A stretch of 64,000 bases of DNA from Emydura subglobosa (taxonomy: Eukaryota > Chordata > Testudines > Chelidae), in NCBI GenBank assembly GCA_007922225.1, contig ML679946.1, positions 95,362,759 to 95,426,758 of the forward strand, written 5' to 3'. Shown one piece after another: positions 9,263 to 21,397 of this stretch. The notes below the pieces were generated by a model, which was given only the letters and a program-made list of their open reading frames with translations, did not search any database and was not told the DNA's origin. The translations under genes and the position numbers were made by a program. How positions within the stretch are numbered: the stretch's first letter is position 1; each line of letters begins with the position of its first letter.

Positions 9263-10559
9263 GTCCTTTCTACCCTAAGAATGACACTCAAAACGTGAAC
9301 ATTCTCTACTGCCCCAATTAAAAAAACAAAATTACCTTCAACAAATCAACCTAGACCTAACCCCGAGCAGAGTTCTTACCCTGACTAGGGAGAGGAGCCA
9401 GGGGCACAAGGAGTCCTTGAGGGACTTCGCTATTGCTATTGATTTTCCATGGAAGGTGCTCAACTGCTACGGCGATGAGCAGCAGTATAAAATTCTGAGC
9501 TAAAAAGATAAGAGAGCTCGAGATCTGAGAAACCGCACTATTTCCTTTCTACTTGCTGCATCATTTTCTCCACAATAAAGATTCCGAGACACATCCCTCC
9601 ACTGCTGTAAATTGTCATAGCTCTGTGGAGGTGCTGCCTCTGTGTGTTGTTTGGTTGTTGGTGTACAGAACACAACTCCTTTCCTGACACAGTCTACGGG
9701 CAGTAAATGTTGGATACAATTGGAGCTGCACAGTCTGATAATAAAAGGGGGCTTAACATTTATAACAATGTTATTTTTTTATTGTAAGCCAAGACTCACT
9801 TTCCTTGATGATTACCCACAAATCCATGTTTATCTCCTTTCCATTTTCTTTACACCTGCTCTCATCTCAGAACACATAGAACAGAAACACGAGCGTGGCC
9901 ACAGTTCTAACCACAAGTGAAAAGTCACATTTGTTTCCACCATTTTTGTGATGGCATGACAGTGATGATCTTAGCTGTGTTGTCATTATCCACTGTTGGA
10001 CAAGGACAGACAATGGCAGAAGGGGGTTGGGGGGAAGGGAAAGGAACAGAGAAACTAAGGGGTGGATTTTCAAAGCTAGATGCATGCAGTCCTATATGCA
10101 TTTTTATGTGGGCCTGATTTATAGTTTTTGCATTTTCTTTGGTCATGCTGTGGCCTCAGGACAGAAATACCTGATACCAGGATATGACCACATGTCCAAC
10201 CACACATTAAACATGGTATAATTTGGTGTGTAATATATTTGAATAATGAATTATTTAAAAAAAAAAAAAATCGGGTGCAGAAATTTATTTACCCAGCAGC
10301 ATGTTTCAAAGCCCTAGCTGTTCAGATGTCACGGTGACAGGCGCAGAATAAGAACTTGAATTGACTAGAAGACTCCTATTGCATTTAGTCACACTACTGT
10401 CGTAACAACAAAGGACGTGCCACACAAGAGCACACCGTTGGTTGATCAAGTGTGGTGTCCTATCTTCTGGGAGTGACCAATGCTTGATGTTTAAGAGGAA
10501 CTTGAAAGCACCTACCATGCACAAAGTCAGTCGTGCCACGCTGTACATGGGGAGACAGG

Positions 10560-10640
10560 AGCAGAATTCTCTGGCTTGTGTTATGCAGGAAGCCAGACAA
10601 GATGATCAGAAAGGTCCCTTCTAGCCTTAATAATTAATGC
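10560..10640 (+). repeat. CR1 LINE 3' tail fragment
   Basis: It contains 'gacaagatgatcagaaaggt' then 'cccttctagcctta', the usual end of CR1. Only the tail is left. Confidence 0.7.
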
Positions 10641-12382
10641 ATTTCTTCCTTACCCCAATAGCAATCTATCTGTCCTGGAGCATTACATTTGATGGCTCTT
10701 CTTTTTTCATGCCAACATTATTGTTAGTGGGGCAGATTCTCTCTTGAGATGTGGCAGCAGCACCAGTGTAAAGTGGCCCCAAAGATGATTTATCCAGCCC
10801 CGGGAGGATTGCTCCAGAGTATGCGTGATCGTCAGTGGTGTGAAGCTGATGTAGGGGCTCTTACATTTCTCCTCCCATCTTCCTTCTGGAAGTGTGGCCA
10901 AGATAGCCCTATGCCAGAGTGCTACGTGGCTGCATTTTTGGCCTCTTGGGAATGTTGCAAGCTGGAGTTAGTCAGAGCAGCCTCAAAGCTAATGTAGTGT
11001 GGCGTGGAGGACCAGCCCCGTATACAGCTGCAGTAGGACCAGGGGAGTGTAAAAAGGAGCTTCAAAGTGCCTTTGCACAACATCCCAGACCAGTATCCCA
11101 GACTTCAGTTCAGTATCTATCTACCCATCCACCCAGCTAGTCTTAGATTTTTTATACAGCATGGGTCACCATGGTATCTAAGTGTGTGATACGTTATTTC
11201 TGCTTACAAAATTATCCATCACTGTTGAAAAGGCTCACTAGAGTATTGGATTCTGTTTACTTCTTTGGTAGTGAATTTCACAGTCCCTTGCTGGATTCCA
11301 CCACACAACTCCATACAGCTGAGAGCTGTGTGAGTAACTCATATTTACAGATATGAGCATGTATGTATAATGCCAATCTCGTATTAAAACATGGGGCCAC
11401 TGTTTCATTTGCTGTAATGCCTGAACGTAGAACGTTTTATCTTCAGTTTACTTGAAGAAACCCTGGTGTATGTCATTTAAGATCACATATACTGTGGGGG
11501 TTTTTTCAATGCTGACTGTATTCAGTTTCCTTCTTAAATCATTCCTTTGCTGGAATCTGACTATCATCACTACTAGAATATTTTAAAAGAATCTAGAGCT
11601 CCTTTGATCTGCTGAAGTAAGAGTCACTCTCACTTATAATATGTTTAAAAAATAAACTTTCCTTTTAATCCATTGACCTATGTTTTCATAATGTAACAGA
11701 TTAGTGAGGTTTTTGTCTGCTGTTCCATGCTTAATTCAGTGAGGAAAGCAGATGTGGGGGGAAAAAACAACCTCTTTGTTTAGGCTTTCTTCCATCTTGT
11801 GTGGCTTTGTAGAAAGCTGCTAATGAATGGGTATTCGTAATTACATTAAGCACACTGACACATATTTTACAATCTTTGCTGCGCTTTCAAAGGTTGGAAC
11901 AGGATCGAAAATTATCTGTCAACATTTCTATCACCCTCATCATTGTAGTACATTAGGTGCTAGTTACAAGACTAAAAATGACCTGATAATCTGTCCAAGA
12001 AATGACCTCATTGCTCTTTGCTTGTTTAATAGTTGGGTTCTGTTATCCAAGACGATGGTGCTTAAGTTCTTTTATTGAGGAAACACATGTATAAGGAGAA
12101 GGCTCTTGTAGCATATAGTGAACAAGGCAAATCTTGGATCCATCTTGATCTGTGAGCAGCCAAGACACATTGCTCCATAGCCTAAGGCCTTGTTAATAAA
12201 AGGAAACATTTAACGTTTGGATCACAGTGGAGTAGGGTTGACATAACTAGCCCCAGAAGAGCCATGAAGCCTTTGTGCTGTGATCCCTGCAGCGGGAGTT
12301 TAGAGACGAATATGATTTCTTCGTTATTGTCAAAGGGTCACCACAAACTCTCCACTTCATAACCAGCTGCTTTTCCGTTTAG

Positions 12383-12489
12383 GTTCCCAGATGCATTCCA
12401 GACATTTAGCTCCTTCAGAAGCATGTTCCCAGAGGTTTCTGGGTATTGTTACTGTGCCGACAGTCTGGGACGGGAATTAGCAGAGACTG
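12383..12489 (+). CDS. TG: TG exon 6: middle of type-1 repeat 3
   Basis: It encodes residues 211-246: FPDAFQTFSSFRSMFPEVSG followed by YCYCADSLGRELAETG. This is the CWC-like part of repeat 3, with Tyr in place of Trp in the motif (human has His). Tyr232 matches human Tyr234, another proposed donor tyrosine near the N-terminal hormone site. Acceptor 'ttccgtttag|G', donor G|GTAAGT. Phase 2 in, phase 1 out, length 107. Confidence 0.97.
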
Positions 12490-14017
12490 GTAAGTGCCTT
12501 CCAAAATCTGTTGTCTTAGCAATGTGAGTCAGAAAACGGCAGATAAGGAACAAACACCAGGACCACAGCTTCATGTCAGTGAGAAAACTAAGGGCTAAGC
12601 TGGAGTCATCTGTGAGCAGGCACAGCAGCTGATTGTACGAGATACTTATCCATGGCAAGATCGCTGATATAAGGACTATGCTTAGAGAGTAGTTTTCAAT
12701 TGGCTCTCTGTCAAACTTGGGGGACATATCTAGTGGGATTCTATAGAAGTCTGTCCTGGGTCCAGTACTATTCAGTATTCATTAATGGCTTGGATAATGG
12801 AGTGGAGAATATGCTTATAAATTTGTAGAGGACACCAATCTGGGAGGAGTTGCAAGCACTTTGAAGGAGTGAATTAAAATTCAAAATGACCTTGACAAAA
12901 TGGAGAATTACTCTGAACTCAACCACATCAAATTTAATAAAGACAAGTGTAAGGTACTACACGTAGGAAGAAAAACTCAAAAGTACAACTACAAAATGGG
13001 GACTAATTGGCCAGACAATAGTACTGTTGACAAGGATCTAGGGATTATAGTGGATCACAAACTTCATGAGTCAACGGAGTGATGCAGTTGCAAAACACTA
13101 ATAAAATTCTGGGGTGTATTAACAGGAGTATTGTATTAAGATCCAGGAGGTAATTGTCCTGCTCTGCTCAGCACTGGTGAGGTCTCATCTGGAGTAGAGT
13201 CCAATTCTAGAGAAAATGGAGAGAGTCCAGAGGAGAGCAAGAAAAATGATGAAAGGTTTAGAAAACCAGATCTATGAGGAAAGGTTAAAAAACTGGACTG
13301 TTTAATTTTGAGAAAAGAAGACTGTGGAGGGACCTGATGATAGTCTTCAGATACTTTAAGGGCTGTTATAAAGAGGACGGTGATCACTTGTTCTCTATTT
13401 GCAATGGAAGTAGGACAAGAAGTAATCAGCCTAATCTACAGCAAAGGAGATTTTAGGTAAAAATACTAGATATTAGGAAAAACTTTCAAACTCTAAGTGT
13501 AGTTAAACATTGGACTAGGCTTCCAAAGGAGGTTGTGGAGTCCCCATCAATGAAGGCTTTTAGAATAGGTTAGATGAACACTTGTCAAGGATGATCTACA
13601 TTTACTTGGTCCTGCCTCAGTGTGGGATATAGATGACCTTTTGAGGTCCCTTCCAGTCCTACACTTCTGTGATTCTAAGATTGTATGTCCAGTCACCCAT
13701 GCACAGTTACAGATTGCTTAGCTACCACAAAATAGCCCAAACCAGCCCTAGTCCTAGGGGTATTGCACTCAGCCCTTATTCATTTAGATAGACACTAATA
13801 GTCTCTCTTAGTTCTGTCGAGCTACTTGTGTGAGCAAATGCCCATCAACGTCTGTAAGGATCTCTCAATCTAGCCTCACATTTCAACCGATAGAGGAGTC
13901 GATGTTTACTTGGTAGGAGGCACCCATTTCTGTCACCTCTCAGGTGTGGATGAATGGCAGATGGAGCCTCTCCTTTTCAAATGGCCCCCTGTGCTGATAG
14001 GCTTTCTTCTTTCACAG
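12490..14017 (+). other. TG intron 6
   Basis: Mostly a sense CR1 fragment at about 12725-13685. The remainder shows nothing recognised. Confidence 0.85.
12725..13685 (+). mobile_element. CR1 LINE, 5'-truncated, with 3' end
   Basis: A sense CR1 from the reverse-transcriptase C-terminal half to its tail. The readable piece at 12900-13082 includes NHIKFNKDKCKVLHVGRK and STVDKDLGIIVDHKL. It continues with 'tccaaaggaggttgtggagt' and ends with 'cctacacttctgtgattcta'. Frames are broken and no full ORF remains. Confidence 0.9.
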
Positions 14018-14161
14018 GCTTGGAATTGCTGCTTGAGGAAGTTTATGATACAGTTTTCACGGCCGTGGAACCTGCCCACACGTTTACTGAGACCAGCATA
14101 TATCGGATTCTGCAGAGACGGTTTCTGGGAGTGCAGCTAGCGACCTCTGGCAGGTTTCGAT
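14018..14161 (+). CDS. TG: TG exon 7: end of type-1 repeat 3
   Basis: It encodes residues 247-294: LELLLEEVYDTVF, FTETSIYRILQRRFLGVQ and SGRFRC, closing repeat 3, which is enlarged by insertions compared with the basic 65-residue module. Identity to the mammalian protein is very high in the YRILQRRFL stretch. Acceptor 'cttctttcacag|GC', donor T|GTAAGT; phase 1 on both sides. Confidence 0.97.
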
Positions 14162-15306
14162 GTAAGTAGCACCAGACTGGAGTCCCATGGGTGACAGCAA
14201 TTCTGGAATGCACATGTGGTCGCCACCCTCTTGGCTGACACGCTGGGGATTGAACCAGGAATCTGCAGAGCTAAAAGCATGAACTGCTACAGTTTGAACT
14301 GAAGAGCCAAGCCTCTTTAGCTGGGGCTGTAACAGACTTGTATCCTCTACTGATCAGGCACAGATAGGACCTGTAACGCACACTTGCCATGATTATGTAA
14401 TGCCTGAATACTGAAACAGGTATCAAGGCAAGTATTCCTTCAGCTACACAGAAATCATTTGCCTTTCATGTTTTCGGTGTTAACTGATCACCTCTTGGTG
14501 TCAGGAAGGAACTTTTCCCCCTCTGACATGTATAGTATTGTGAAATAGACCCTGACTGCATATATTCAGACATTACAGTCCGTCAACGGAGAACAAAGCA
14601 TGGACTCTCACTACCTCTATCACCGTAACAGCCACTAGAGGGAGGCATGATCACATGTGCTAAGACACACTATTACAAATGGGGGTAGATGCATGATGGG
14701 AGTTTTGCATCATCCTCTAAAGCTGCTACAGGTATTGGCCTTACACTTTGGCAGATGTAAAATGAGTTGGTGGCCTCAGATTAATTCCTAGTGTACTGAT
14801 GTCCATGGCACAGCCAGCATTCTTATTAATATTCTTGGTGGAGAGGCCAGAGATTGTCCTGTCCAGGAAATGCAAATACCTTCATATCAGACCCAGGGTG
14901 AGAAAGTATAAAGGGGGTGACTCACATTGCCAACGCTGTACCCATTGCATGGATGAAGAGAGATTTTATACTGTCTGTCTGCTTGGTGCCATTCATTACT
15001 GCTAAACCCATTTTAAAAGCAGATGCTTGTGTAGCCCTGCACCATTGCCCGCTGAATGAGAAATGACTGCATTTACAGTTATGCAGGAGCTATCAAAATG
15101 GCTGAAAAGTGTGGTGAAGTTTTCGTCTCTGCAATTTACTATGAAGAATGAATTCTAACAATAAATGAAAAGCTGAGGCTGGGCATTGGGCCTTCCCTGA
15201 AAAATCATCAAGGAATAGTTCAGTCTTGACAGAACCAGGACTGAATGAAGATTTGCTCCAACACTTAACACTCTTCCTCCTTTAACCGATAGCATTTCTC
15301 TTCCAG
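14162..15306 (+). other. TG intron 7
   Basis: An antisense tRNA-derived SINE-like block lies at about 14212-14330. The rest (14340-15306) shows no recognised element. Confidence 0.75.
14212..14330 (-). repeat. tRNA-derived SINE-like fragment
   Basis: On the minus strand it carries a B-box-like GGTTCAATCCCC (complement of 'ggggattgaacc', 14245-14256) in a tRNA-like setting with 'gagctaaaagcatgaac'. Similar antisense blocks occur at about 19745-19870 and 20285-20322. It is probably a turtle pol III SINE; the family is not certain. Confidence 0.55.
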
Positions 15307-15492
15307 GCCCCTCTAAATGTGAGATTGAGAGGTTTGCAGCCATTCGCTTCAGACATGTTTATAGTCCGTCTTGTGAGGATAATGGGGACTATACCCCAGT
15401 GCAGTGCGAGCAGGAAGGGTTGTGCTGGTGCGTGGACCCTAAAGGGCAGGAGATCCAGGGAACGAGGAGGCAAGGGCAGCTACCAACTTGTG
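15307..15492 (+). CDS. TG: TG exon 8: type-1 repeat 4
   Basis: It encodes residues 295-356 as one complete type-1 module: SKCEIERFAAIRFRHVYSPSC, NGDYTPVQC, GLCWCVDPKGQEIQGTRRQG, LPTC. All six expected cysteines are present. Acceptor 'cttccag|GC'; donor G|GTATGT. Phase 1 at both ends; the next exon supplies GT to make Gly357. Confidence 0.96.
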
Positions 15493-18191
15493 GTATGTAT
15501 TGGAGTGATCTAGTAAACAATCAATTCCTGGTGCTAATTTTCACATAAGAGGCACAAACACACGTTGTGTATCCTTCCCAATCCTGGAAGATTTGTGTAG
15601 ATTTTGGGATAAAATACCAGAGTTGTTATCAAAATCTCCTGCAGACTTCTATTGTCTCTCCACCCCCTTTTCTTCTGTCACTGCCCACAGCCTCACAATA
15701 CACAGTCCTGTGAGAGAACAGGAGCTTCCCCAAACAGACTTCACTGCCTACTCACCCCACTCAGTGATGACTCCCTATTTAGGACCTCAAGTCAGCTTCC
15801 TTCTCTCTTTGCCTTTATCTTGCAATGGGAGTGTTCCCTCAGTAAAGGTGCAACACCAGTTTTCTTGTCAGTATTGTCAAGCCCAAGCATTCAGAAATCA
15901 TGAATCTGGCACTGAAAAATCATTAGATTTTAAAATAATAAATGTTGGGTTCCTTTTATTTATCCTCCTTATTTTAGTGCCTTTCGGGTTCACATTTTCA
16001 AGGGTTTCTCCCTAATTATGAGAACTAGAAAGTTACATTTGTTTTAAAATAGAAGCTGAGATTCACCTGACTCCAAGAGCTGGGACTTTAAGAAAAATAC
16101 TCAATATCACAAGTCTTGTGACAAAATTGTGAGCATTGGTGATGCTGCACTTGTGGTTTATTTCTCTTTTTCTGCTGTGATGCTGCTGGTATGGGGATGC
16201 ATTGCTTCCGAGATCTCTCTCCAGCCATCTTGTTCCCCATCTCTGTCCCTCTGTTACTTGGCCACGAAGGTTGCCAAATCCCATAAAAACAAATGAAGAA
16301 AAGGTGTGTGAAACAAGGGAGATTTCATTAAGAAAAAATGCATCAAATTGGAGCCCAGAATGGAAGATGACAGCAGAAAATGTCAAAGGGGTCAGATAGG
16401 GGCAGGAAAGGATTTGTTTAAAACTCTTCGGTATGGAGATAAATGCCTAAATATTCAGGTTTGTGCAGGAGGGTTGAGGATACAAGACTTAACACAGGCA
16501 GCCTTCGGCAAAGTTAATTTTTCTGTCTACTAGACATAGTCATGCCGTGTAGACAAAGAAAAAAAAATCGATTCTGGGTCTCACTAATGATCCTGGGTCA
16601 CTATAGGCTTTAGGCAAAGATGAGCTTACTATAAAATGAAAATGTGTGCCTGCCTTCAAGGCTGGTGAGAAAGGATGTTGCAAGAGAGACGTCTGAGAGG
16701 CCTCTCCATATGTCAGGGCTGGTTGTTTTCTCTCTGACTGTGCACCTCCGAGACCTTCTGATGGTTTTTGTGACATAATTTGAGGCTGCTTGAAACTCAG
16801 CTGTGCAGCTTAGATTGGCAGATTTAGGAAATCTAAGCAGAGAAATTGCAGGTTCTGTCGCCTAACCACCGAATAGGAATTTTCACAAGGATCTATTCTT
16901 AGGGAGCCCGTTCTAGCATCTACATGCAATGCAATTATCTCATTTTTTAAATCCATCACTTTCTGATTGTACAGTAGCATTTTGTCATGCAAACTGTCGT
17001 CTTTTTACATGCTGGTGTGATTTGGTTCAATGAGAGGAGGAGAGAACATTTAAGAAACATGTATTTGTTTTATTGACATTTTTGGGGTTGTGAATTTCTG
17101 TGGGTGAAAGGTACCGGCCTATTTGATGCCTCTAGGGATCTCACCCAAAAGAAAAACACACAGCCACCCCTCCACTGAAACTAAGGAAGGGGGGGCTACA
17201 ACAAGACAAGGATCAACTAATTATGGGAGAGAATCCAAAACCAGGAACAGGAGGGCAGGCTAGAGGCTGCGAATGAGAGAACCAGAAGGGGACACCAAGC
17301 ACAGAGCCTCCATCAAAGGGCTGGCTTACTGGAATGTCCTAGGAAGCGGTGGGCAGATCCCACCAGAACTAAAGGCTAACTCCCTCAGGTGAGGGGAGGT
17401 TCAAATGACCTGTGGCATAGGGGACATTGACCAGTGAATCTCAGACAAGTTGCTGGATTGATAGCCTAACGGACTGAAATGTTTATCCATAAAGCAGGTA
17501 CAGCATGGGCAGGATCAATGCAAGCTACCCCAGCCCACCCATGTGCCTCAAACCTGCCCTGGAGACTAGAGATGAAAGGGTAGATTAGTCTCTGTGTGGT
17601 GTCAGCAGAGGCTGCCATGACTGTTAACAATGATGCCTCTGGGTGCTGGGAGTCTGTGAGCCGGTGGATTCTCATCAGCCCCAGGGAGTTCAGTAGACAA
17701 TCACGAACGTGAGTTGGCCTTCCAGCTAAGCCCCAAATCCTAGAGCTCCAAATGTCACCAAGCCATTGCCTGAAAGGGACTGGGGAGAAATGACACCAGA
17801 GGGTACGTAGGAATAATTATAAAAGGGATGTGTCAGTATTTATTTTATCATCGTCTGCACCCCATTAGTTCACTTACCTCTCAGACAAGTCCACAGTTTC
17901 CTAGGGATGTTGGCCCCAGCCAATGCCCAAGTCTCCCCAAACTCATTACCTTTTCCCCAGTGTGATTGCCTTTTTTCCTGCTCCTTTCTGGACTTGTTTT
18001 TCCATTACCCCTCCTTCACCTATCTGACTTTTTTAATGCTGCCTCTCCTCCTCTTTCTCTCCCCAAGGATGAGTTAGGTCCAGTTTATATAGATCACCTG
18101 TATACTCCTCCCATTTCCAGGAGCCTCTGAGAAGCTTGGTTGTTGTTCTCCCCCATCCCATGGGACAATCTCTTTGTTTGCCTTTGTCTAG
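15493..18191 (+). other. TG intron 8
   Basis: A 2.7-kb intron. A block near 17090-17450 shares a weak motif ('ggggacacca') with one near 54330-54440 and may be a shared dispersed repeat. Nothing else is recognised. A long CT-rich run precedes exon 9 (17930-18070). Confidence 0.7.
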
Positions 18192-19256
18192 GTGAAGAAC
18201 GCGCGTGTGCCTCAGAGAAACAGCAGGCTCTGTCGAGGCTGTTTTATGGACCCGCTGGGCACTTCAGTCAGCACAGTTTGTTCGACACCCCAGATATGAA
18301 GTCAGAGAAAATAGCCAAGTTTTCAAGCTCTTGCCCTCCTTCCTTCAAGGAGTTGTTTGTGGACTCTGGATTGCTGTCTCCTATCATAGAAAGGCAGGGG
18401 GCCAGCCAGTTGTTCGCACTAGAATCCATCCTCAGTGACGCTATCAGAGGGATGTTTCCCTCGAGACAGTTAGCTCGAGTCGCCCTTCAGTTCACCACCA
18501 ACCCAAAGCGCTTCCAAGAAAACCTGTTTGGAGGAAAGTTCTTGAAGAACTTGATCCAGTTTAACTTTACTGGAGCTCTCGGCACAAGGGGGAAATTCAA
18601 CATTGGCCAGTTTTTCCAGCAGGGAGGCGTGATGGGAATGGACAACAGAGGAAGTGTCGCAAAACTAGCGGAGGGGTTGTCACTGGAAACATCAAAGGAG
18701 AGCTCCATTTTAAGTCAACCTCTTGTGGACAGCTTTGGCCACGCGGTTAGTTTACAGGACAATCAGAATAGGGTGGAATTTCTTGCTTCTGTCTTGGAAC
18801 TTCCAGTGTTCTTTGCCTTTTTGCAACATGTCATTTCTGTCCCCGAAAACATTGCCGAAGATTTAGGTGAGGTGGTGAAAATAGCTTTGAAGTCCAAAGA
18901 CTGCACTGAGCAGCCCGTGGATTTGTTTGTTCCGACGTGCACCGAGGATGGGCGCTATGAGGAAATTCAGTGCTATGCAGCTGAGTGCTGGTGTGTGGAC
19001 TCACGAGGCAAGGAAGTCCCAGGCTCAAGAGTGCAAGGCAGACAGCCAAGGTGTCCCACTGCATGTGAGAAGCAAAGGGGAAGTCTGCAAAACTTGAAAC
19101 GAAGCCAACCTGCAGGGTCTGATCTGTTTGTTCCCTCCTGTACCCATGAAGGAGACTTCCTGCCAGTCCAGTGCCACGGAACTAATTGCATCTGTGTTGA
19201 TTTAGAGGGCAGAGCTATTCCAGGAACAGCAAGAGAAGCTGGAGAGCCCATGCATT
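18192..19256 (+). CDS. TG: TG exon 9: linker plus type-1 repeats 5 and 6
   Basis: The largest exon here (1065 nt, residues 357-711). The linker spans about 360-590, with conserved blocks SCPPSFKELFVDSGLL, ALQFTTNPKRFQENLFGGKF and NFTGALGTRGKFN. Type-1 repeat 5 spans about 594-644 (DLFVPTC, AECWCVDSRGKEVPGSR). Repeat 6 spans about 645-712, with NCICV in place of CWCV, as the mammalian protein also departs here. The sequon NFT is conserved. Acceptor 'ctttgtctag|GT', donor T|GTAAGT. The matching human exon is similarly oversized. The reading frame stays open for 110 nt past the donor. Confidence 0.98.
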
Positions 19257-19744
19257 GTAAGTCTGGGGATTGGCGCTTGGTTGTTTTTTTTTTTTTTGTA
19301 GGGATTGTGCTGCTCATGCTGCTTCTCCTCTTGTTAGATACTGGAAATGTGTGGGGTGGTATGTGAGAGTACCACTGCCCTCTGCTGGGAAGAAAATCAG
19401 ACCTGGTCCAGCATGTGATCTGTAGCCCTCCGGCCGTTGAGGAGGGGGTCACAGAGAATACAGCCCTGAATACCCCTAGAAAGAGTCCTCCTTAGCTCAA
19501 GTGGGTGTAGGGCCTGCACATTCAGAGCAGAAGCATGTGAGCTCCATCCTTGTTAATGAGCATATCCATGAGTTGTGTCCCTGCTGATGTCCTTGTGTCT
19601 AGTGTGTATGGTATAGCTAGTGACCATGAATCCCAATGAGTCCATGCAATTGATATATCATGCTCCCCGCACTGTCTCTAGAATGGCCTGTCTTTCTGTA
19701 GCGTGGAAAGCTGCTTTTCTTGTGGGACAAAATAATCCATGCAG

Positions 19745-19870
19745 CTGTCACTGACCCTCCTTGGGCTGAACCTGGGACCTTCTGAGCTAAAACCATGAGC
19801 TTCTATTACTTGAGTAACAGGGCTCTGTCCCTCAGCTCCTAACTGTAGGAGACACATTAACTTCTCATGT
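19745..19870 (-). repeat. tRNA-derived SINE-like fragment
   Basis: The antisense text 'gggctgaacctgggacctt' and 'gagctaaaaccatgagc' resembles the SINE-like block at 14212-14330. A related stub, 'gatcaaacctgggacctctg' (20300-20319), lies just before the transposon at 20326. Confidence 0.5.
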
Positions 19871-20325
19871 GCACGAGCCACTAAAGGGGGACAAACGCCA
19901 AAACACCTCATGTGAGTTCCACAGTCAGTTCAGAAAACTGAGTGCCAAACATTAATAATACTAATAATGACTGTCTCTTATATAGCGTTTTTCATCATAA
20001 ATGAAGCTGATTAGATGTTCTAGTAACTAAGTATGACACTGGGTGTAGGCCTGTAAAATGTAATAACAGCCCCCTCTGCTCTTCTATTCATATGATACAA
20101 TGGCAGAGTGAAGAGCCTTGGCTAAAAAAAGAGGTCTTATATTGAGTCCTGAAGCTCAGTGGGCTCGAACAATGGCACACAGGCAGAGGAAGCTGGTGGC
20201 AGAGGCCCAGGCCCCCACTGACAACAGCCTTGGAGAGTTCAGCCCCAGAAAACAATAGTAAAGTGTAATGCTGACAGACCCTGGTCATCAGCGGGCAGGA
20301 TCAAACCTGGGACCTCTGAAACTTA

Positions 20326-21171
20326 GGCCTGGTCTACCCTAGAGAGTTTTGTTGACAAAAGTCAGCTTTTGTTGACAAAACAGTGCTGCTGCACACACTA
20401 CAGTCAACCCCCTGCTGATAAAACCGCCCTGTTTTTTGGACAAAATAAAACCACCTCAGCGAGAGATGTAGGGCTTTTGTTGGCAGAGCGAGGGTGACGC
20501 AGTGTGGGTGTACACACAACCTCCCTTTATAGCCCTGGAGGGGCTGTCATTCTTGTCAATTTCATAGCTCCACTAGAGTGATGAAACTGACCAGAAAGCT
20601 GGGGCCTGCTCCCAGCTGGGAGTGGGGTGAGAAATCCCAGCTGCTGCAAGTCTGGGATGGTTGGTTCCCAGCTCCCAGCTGTGAGTCGGGACTGGGCAAG
20701 CTGTGGGTGGCTGGAGCCCACGTCTGGTCTCCTAGCCAGGACCTGGGCAGGATGCGGCGGTGGGTGGCTGCCACCTGCTGCGAGCCAGGACGTGGGTGGC
20801 TGGAGCCCAAGTCCCAGCTGTGAGCCAGGACCCGAGGCAGCTTCCACCCAGCTTCCAGCTGTGACAGCTGGCTCAGAGCCAGGATGTGAGCGGGACACAG
20901 CAGCGGGCGACTGCCTCTCCACTGTGAACCAGGACCGGGCGGGATGTGGCGGCTGCAGCCACACTCCCCATTGAGACTGGGGAGTGGTAGGACAGTCCAC
21001 AGGGAGCCCGGGAGCCTGTGTGCTCCTGGCAGGGAGAGATTGATCTCTCAGTTCCACCCACACTGCCCCTTGGGTTGGTGGAAGTGCTCCTGGTGAGGAT
21101 GCAATCCACTGACCCAAGGAGAGCAGTGTGGACATCAGCCACCAACAAATTTTTCTAGTGCAGACGAGGCC
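20326..21171. mobile_element. Harbinger-like non-autonomous transposon with GC-rich interior
   Basis: Ends are GGCCTGGTCTACCCTAGA at the left and, on the other strand, GGCCTCGTCTGCACTAGA at the right: an 18-bp inverted repeat with four mismatches. Both ends are flanked by TTA (20323-20325 and 21172-21174), the target duplication typical of PIF/Harbinger. The interior (about 20560-20960) is a GC-rich stretch of degenerate short repeats around 'gagccaggac' and 'gtgggtggctggagccca'. The 202-aa minus-strand ORF there is a product of this composition, not a transposase. Confidence 0.75.
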
Positions 21172-21397
21172 TTAGTGTATGAGCGTCTACTGCACGAGCT
21201 AAAAGCCACATGGATTTGGTTGTCTTTTTATAATGGACCAAATAATAATAATTGTCCCAAAATAGTTATACTAATAAATAGTAACAATAAGCAATTTCTC
21301 TAAATGTGTTAGCAAAGTAACCATGTTCGGGTCAGCATGCATCACATACCTACAGTGCATTCCTGAGATGATTGAATGTATATGTTCCTTTTCCTAG

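Larger units (their letters stand above)
7770..12382 (+). other. TG intron 5
   Basis: A 4.6-kb intron. A MIR copy lies near 9100-9262 (antisense) and a CR1 tail near 10560-10640 (sense). The rest, including 7770-9090, 9270-10550 and 10650-12382, shows no recognised element or coding signal; short ORFs overlap on opposite strands. Confidence 0.75.
19257..21397 (+). other. TG intron 9
   Basis: It starts with a T13-type run (19286-19299). It holds SINE-like antisense pieces (19745-19870, 20285-20322) and an 846-bp Harbinger-like transposon (20326-21171). No other gene was seen. Confidence 0.8.

Noticed and set aside
15593..16015. 140-aa ORF in intron 8
   Set aside because: No start context, domain or splice support; composition matches surrounding intron.
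20527..21135. 202-aa minus-strand ORF
   Set aside because: It is low-complexity, rich in Pro, Ser and Gln, lies in the GC-rich repeat block of a transposon, and has overlapping ORFs on the other strand.
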